From Bdellovibrionales bacterium (GTDB taxonomy: Bacteria; Bdellovibrionota; Bacteriovoracia; Bacteriovoracales; Bacteriovoracaceae), in the NCBI GenBank assembly GCA_005791855.1, contig SXUH01000267.1, positions 1 through 6,167 of the forward strand: 6,167 bases of DNA. The letters run 5' to 3'. The translations under genes were made by a program, and so were the position numbers. A model generated the notes under the pieces. That model saw only the letters and a program-made list of their open reading frames with translations, was not told the origin of the DNA and did not search any database. Position 1 is the stretch's first letter. Each line of letters begins with the position of its first letter. This document shows positions 3,431 through 6,167 of the stretch, piece after piece.

Positions 3431-6167
3431 CTAGTAGGCGACTTCTGTGCTCAGGAGACAGTGGCTCAGGGCGAAGGAACCGCTGGTGTGGGTGTAGTTC
3501 AGGTAGTGGTTGGCCCCGTTCACCGGGACCAGTGGGCCCGCCTCGAGGCTCGTGTAGCCCGCCTGGCTGGTGAAGTTGATGGTCGAGGCCGTGACGTTGG
3601 TCGCCCCGCTGATCCCGACGGTGTTAGCCCCGTGGGTCTTGAGGACGAAGGTCCCGGCGCCGGCGGTGTTGGCCTTGGCGATACAGTTCACGTACTCGCT
3701 CACGAGTCCCGTTCCGTAGTCGCCGCGGTTGTTCTTCGACCGGTACTCCACCTGGTCCCGGCTCGTGGCCAGGGCCGGTGTGGAGGCGCCGAGGATCTGG
3801 ATGGCCTTCATCTTCACGACGTTCACGATCTTCACGGTGAGGGCGGCCTTGTAGATCGACGCCGTTCCTCCGCCGATGGCCCGGATCCGGACTTCCAGCT
3901 CCGCGGTGGTCGGCATGAAGTCGGTCGGGATCTCCACACTCGCGTAGCCCTCGGCGGTGTTCGCCCGGCAGGCCTCGCCCCCGATCTGGGTATCGGTGAG
4001 CTTGTCGTAGAGGGCGGCGCAGGCGCTTCCCGTCGTCGCCTTCCCGGTCATGGAGAAGGTGTAGCCGATGACGTTATCGAACTCGGCCTTGTTCCAGCTG
4101 TAGACCGGGAAGTTCCCCTCGCTCGGGTTCACCTGGGTGGAGCTGGTGGTGGTGACGGCGCCGGTGGTGGAGGTGTTCTCCACGGAGGACATCGGGATGT
4201 GCACGAGAGTCCGGTTCGCTCCCACCTGCTTGGCGATGATCCGGGACGAGTAGATCCGCGGAGAGCCCTGGCGCACGCTCAGGCTCCAGGAGGAGTTGGC
4301 GGAGATGTTCGCGTTCGGGATGGCGGTGGTGTAGAGGGTCGGCGCCGAGAGGTTCATCGGAACCCCGGTCACCGAGACCACCGTCGTTCCCCCGTTCCGG
4401 AGACGGATGGTTCCGGTCTTCGTCGTACTCACGTTGTTGGTCACGAGCTGCCAGGTGTAGGTGGTGGTCCCGTCGAGGAGGTCGGTCCCGAAGTTCGTGC
4501 TCGCCCGGTTGTAGGTGGTCTGCGTTCCGTTGTTGATGATCGGTGCCTGGAGCATCTCGATGGTCGCCACGGTGTTCTGCGGAGTGATGTCGAGGATCTG
4601 GAAGGTGTTCGAGTCGACGGCGGCCCAGCCGTTGGTCGGCGTGGCCCGGATGAAGAAGAAGCCGGGCTTGCTCACGGTGAGGCCCGAGTACGAGTTCACT
4701 CCGTTGGTCGGCGTGGTCCGGCTGAGGGTTCCGCCGAGGACGGCGAGCTCTTCGTTGCTCTGGAGCGAGAGGTTGATCGTGACGTTCGCGAGGTTCACGT
4801 AGTTCCCGTAGACGTCGGTGGTGCGCACGGAGGGCGTCGGGAGGAGCGTGGTGTTCGGCTCGTTGGTGAGCGGTTGCTGGAGGAAGATGATCTTCGAGGC
4901 GGCGAGGGCCGTGACGTTGAAGTTCCCGCTGAGAGCAGAGGTGACTCCGTTTTGGGACGCTTCGATGTTGAAGCCGGTCCCGCTCCGTTCCATGCGCGCG
5001 TCGCTGAACAGGGCGTACCCGCCGGACGGGATCACGGCGTTCACGCCGGTGACCGTCGCGTCCTGCTGGACCGACGGGTCCGTGGCGACGTCGATGGAAA
5101 CGGGGTCGAGGTTCGACATGCACAGGGTTCCGTTCGCCCTCCGCAGGCTCACCCGAGGAGCGGTCCCGAAGAGGTTCCCCGCGGTCATCCCCGTCGGCTG
5201 CGTCTCCCAGGCGATGGAGTCCACCACGCACGGAGTGACGGTCATGAGGAACGAGGTCGACACCGGGTTCTTCCCGTCCGTCGCCGTGAGCGTGATCGTT
5301 GAGGTTCCGGTCTGGTAGGCCAGCGGAGTAACGGTGACGGTGCAGTTCGGGATGGTCCCGCCGACGGTTAGGCCACCGTTGGTGATGAGCGCGGTGTTGC
5401 TGGAGGTCGCGGTCACGGCGCCCGAGCAGGTTAGGAGGTCGTTGGCGTCGCTGAGGGTGAAGTTCACCACCGTCGAGAGGTCCGCTTCGTTGGTCTGGTC
5501 CGCCGGCGTCGAGAGCACCGGGATCGAGTTGGTCGCCCCGCTGGCCTGGGCGGAGGCCACGGACGTGCCGGTGCCGACCGCGTTCTTCGCGACGACCTGC
5601 ACGTAGTAGGTCGTCCCCGCGGTGAGGCCCGTGATGGTGGACGGAGACGTGACTCCCGTGAGTGTGGTGGTGTAGGTGCCGGAGACGGTACCGTACCTCA
5701 GGTCATACGAGTCCGCGCCGGTGGCGGCTCCCCAGGCAACGGCGAGGGTCGTGGCGGTGGGGCCGGTGACCGAACTGATGGCGAAGGCGGAGATTGGCCT
5801 CGCGGAGACTTCGTTCGAGCTCACGGAGTCCGTACCGTTGAACGCGCGGACCGCGTAGAAGTAGGTCGTTCCGTTCACGAGCCCCGTGTTCGTGTGGGTC
5901 GTGCCGGTCACGCCGGAGGCGACCTCGACCAGAGAGCCGGAGGTCGTCCCGCGGAGGATCTTGTAGCTGGTGGCTCCCGCAGCCGCCGTCCAGGTGAGCC
6001 CCACCTGCCCGGGACCTCCGGTGGCGACGAGGGCCGTCGGAGCTGCGGTGGCGGTCAGGGCCGCGACCTCGTTTGAGTTCACCGTGGTGGTCACGCCGAT
6101 GGTGTTCTTCGCCACGACTCTCACGGTGTAGGACTGGTTGGTGGCACGCCCCGTGATGGTGTACGGA
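3431..6167 (-). CDS. large fibronectin type III / Ig-like domain surface or secreted protein (5' end outside window)
   Basis: The frame is open to the right edge; the GTG at 6124-6122 is an internal Val of a fibronectin-III strand (upstream residues read PYTITGRATNQSYT), so the true start lies outside. About 911 residues are visible. Numbered from that GTG, the order is: end of one Fn3 (to about 26), Fn3 (27-110; LTWTAAAGATSYKILRGT, GTTYFYAVRAFN), Fn3 (111-198; AVAWGAATGADSYDLRYGT), a cadherin-like domain (199-298; SDANDLLTCSG, SSNTALITNGG), two Ig/invasin-like domains (299-407 and 408-511; PTPSVRTTDVYGNYV), and a 386-residue beta-rich, Thr/Ser/Asn-rich C-terminus of no family I know. Eight cysteines fall as four within-domain pairs (233/261, 299/335, 702/719, 814/889), which fits disulfides outside the cytoplasm. 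No TM helix, sortase motif or known C-terminal sorting tail is visible; any signal peptide would be in the missing part. Adhesion or matrix function is inferred from domain type only. Confidence 0.92.
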   Translation of the reverse strand, partial: PYTITGRATNQSYTVRVVAKNTIGVTTTVNSNEVAALTATAAPTALVATGGPGQVGLTWTAAAGATSYKILRGTTSGSLVEVASGVTGTTHTNTGLVNGTTYFYAVRAFNGTDSVSSNEVSARPISAFAISSVTGPTATTLAVAWGAATGADSYDLRYGTVSGTYTTTLTGVTSPSTITGLTAGTTYYVQVVAKNAVGTGTSVASAQASGATNSIPVLSTPADQTNEADLSTVVNFTLSDANDLLTCSGAVTATSSNTALITNGGLTVGGTIPNCTVTVTPLAYQTGTSTITLTATDGKNPVSTSFLMTVTPCVVDSIAWETQPTGMTAGNLFGTAPRVSLRRANGTLCMSNLDPVSIDVATDPSVQQDATVTGVNAVIPSGGYALFSDARMERSGTGFNIEASQNGVTSALSGNFNVTALAASKIIFLQQPLTNEPNTTLLPTPSVRTTDVYGNYVNLANVTINLSLQSNEELAVLGGTLSRTTPTNGVNSYSGLTVSKPGFFFIRATPTNGWAAVDSNTFQILDITPQNTVATIEMLQAPIINNGTQTTYNRASTNFGTDLLDGTTTYTWQLVTNNVSTTKTGTIRLRNGGTTVVSVTGVPMNLSAPTLYTTAIPNANISANSSWSLSVRQGSPRIYSSRIIAKQVGANRTLVHIPMSSVENTSTTGAVTTTSSTQVNPSEGNFPVYSWNKAEFDNVIGYTFSMTGKATTGSACAALYDKLTDTQIGGEACRANTAEGYASVEIPTDFMPTTAELEVRIRAIGGGTASIYKAALTVKIVNVVKMKAIQILGASTPALATSRDQVEYRSKNNRGDYGTGLVSEYVNCIAKANTAGAGTFVLKTHGANTVGISGATNVTASTINFTSQAGYTSLEAGPLVPVNGANHYLNYTHTSGSFALSHCLLSTEVAY

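Noticed and set aside
4074..5231. 385-codon second frame on the minus strand within the large gene
   Set aside because: Arg/His/Pro-rich, no recognisable domain; out-of-frame shadow.
3416..5302. 628-codon open frame on the plus strand, opposite the fibronectin-III gene
   Set aside because: Composition is extreme Gly/Val/Arg/Asp without domains; it is the antisense shadow of a high-GC gene whose minus-strand frame has clear Fn3 and Ig-like domains.

Overview
The window looks like a chromosomal piece of a high-GC, flagellated Gram-negative bacterium. Third codon positions are almost all G or C. A Kdo-phosphatase gene (LPS core synthesis) implies an outer membrane. The short flagellin, the coupled membrane protein behind kdsC and the large fibronectin-III surface protein recall Bdellovibrionota or related former deltaproteobacteria. 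That placement is an inference from protein style, not a database result.

Left part, + strand: the 3' end of pyrG (CTP synthase, open at the left edge), then kdsC (Kdo-8-phosphate phosphatase) after 17 bases, then an unrecognised three-helix membrane protein whose ATG directly follows the kdsC stop. The tight spacing indicates one transcript. CTP is the activating nucleotide for Kdo (CMP-Kdo), so pyrG and kdsC are a logical pair in lipopolysaccharide core synthesis. The third protein may act at the same envelope, but its function is unknown.

Middle, 2081-2410: the space between the convergent membrane-protein gene and flagellin gene is filled by eight head-to-tail copies of a degenerate repeat of about 41 bp. 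The last copy runs right up to the flagellin stop codon. I do not recognise this element; it is the most unusual structure in the window.

Right part, - strand: a large fibronectin-III/Ig-like secreted or surface protein (open at the right edge, about 910 residues visible) ends 186 bases upstream of a compact 277-residue flagellin. The gap between them holds a perfect 10-bp hairpin just after the large gene's stop, helically spaced GAGGGAT boxes around a small palindrome, a GC-rich 7-bp hairpin, and a Shine-Dalgarno site that serves a tiny leader ORF. The leader's TGA overlaps the flagellin ATG as TGATG, which suggests coupled translation of flagellin. No convincing sigma-28, sigma-54 or sigma-70 promoter was found there.

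No RNA genes, insertion sequences, CRISPR arrays or origins were seen.
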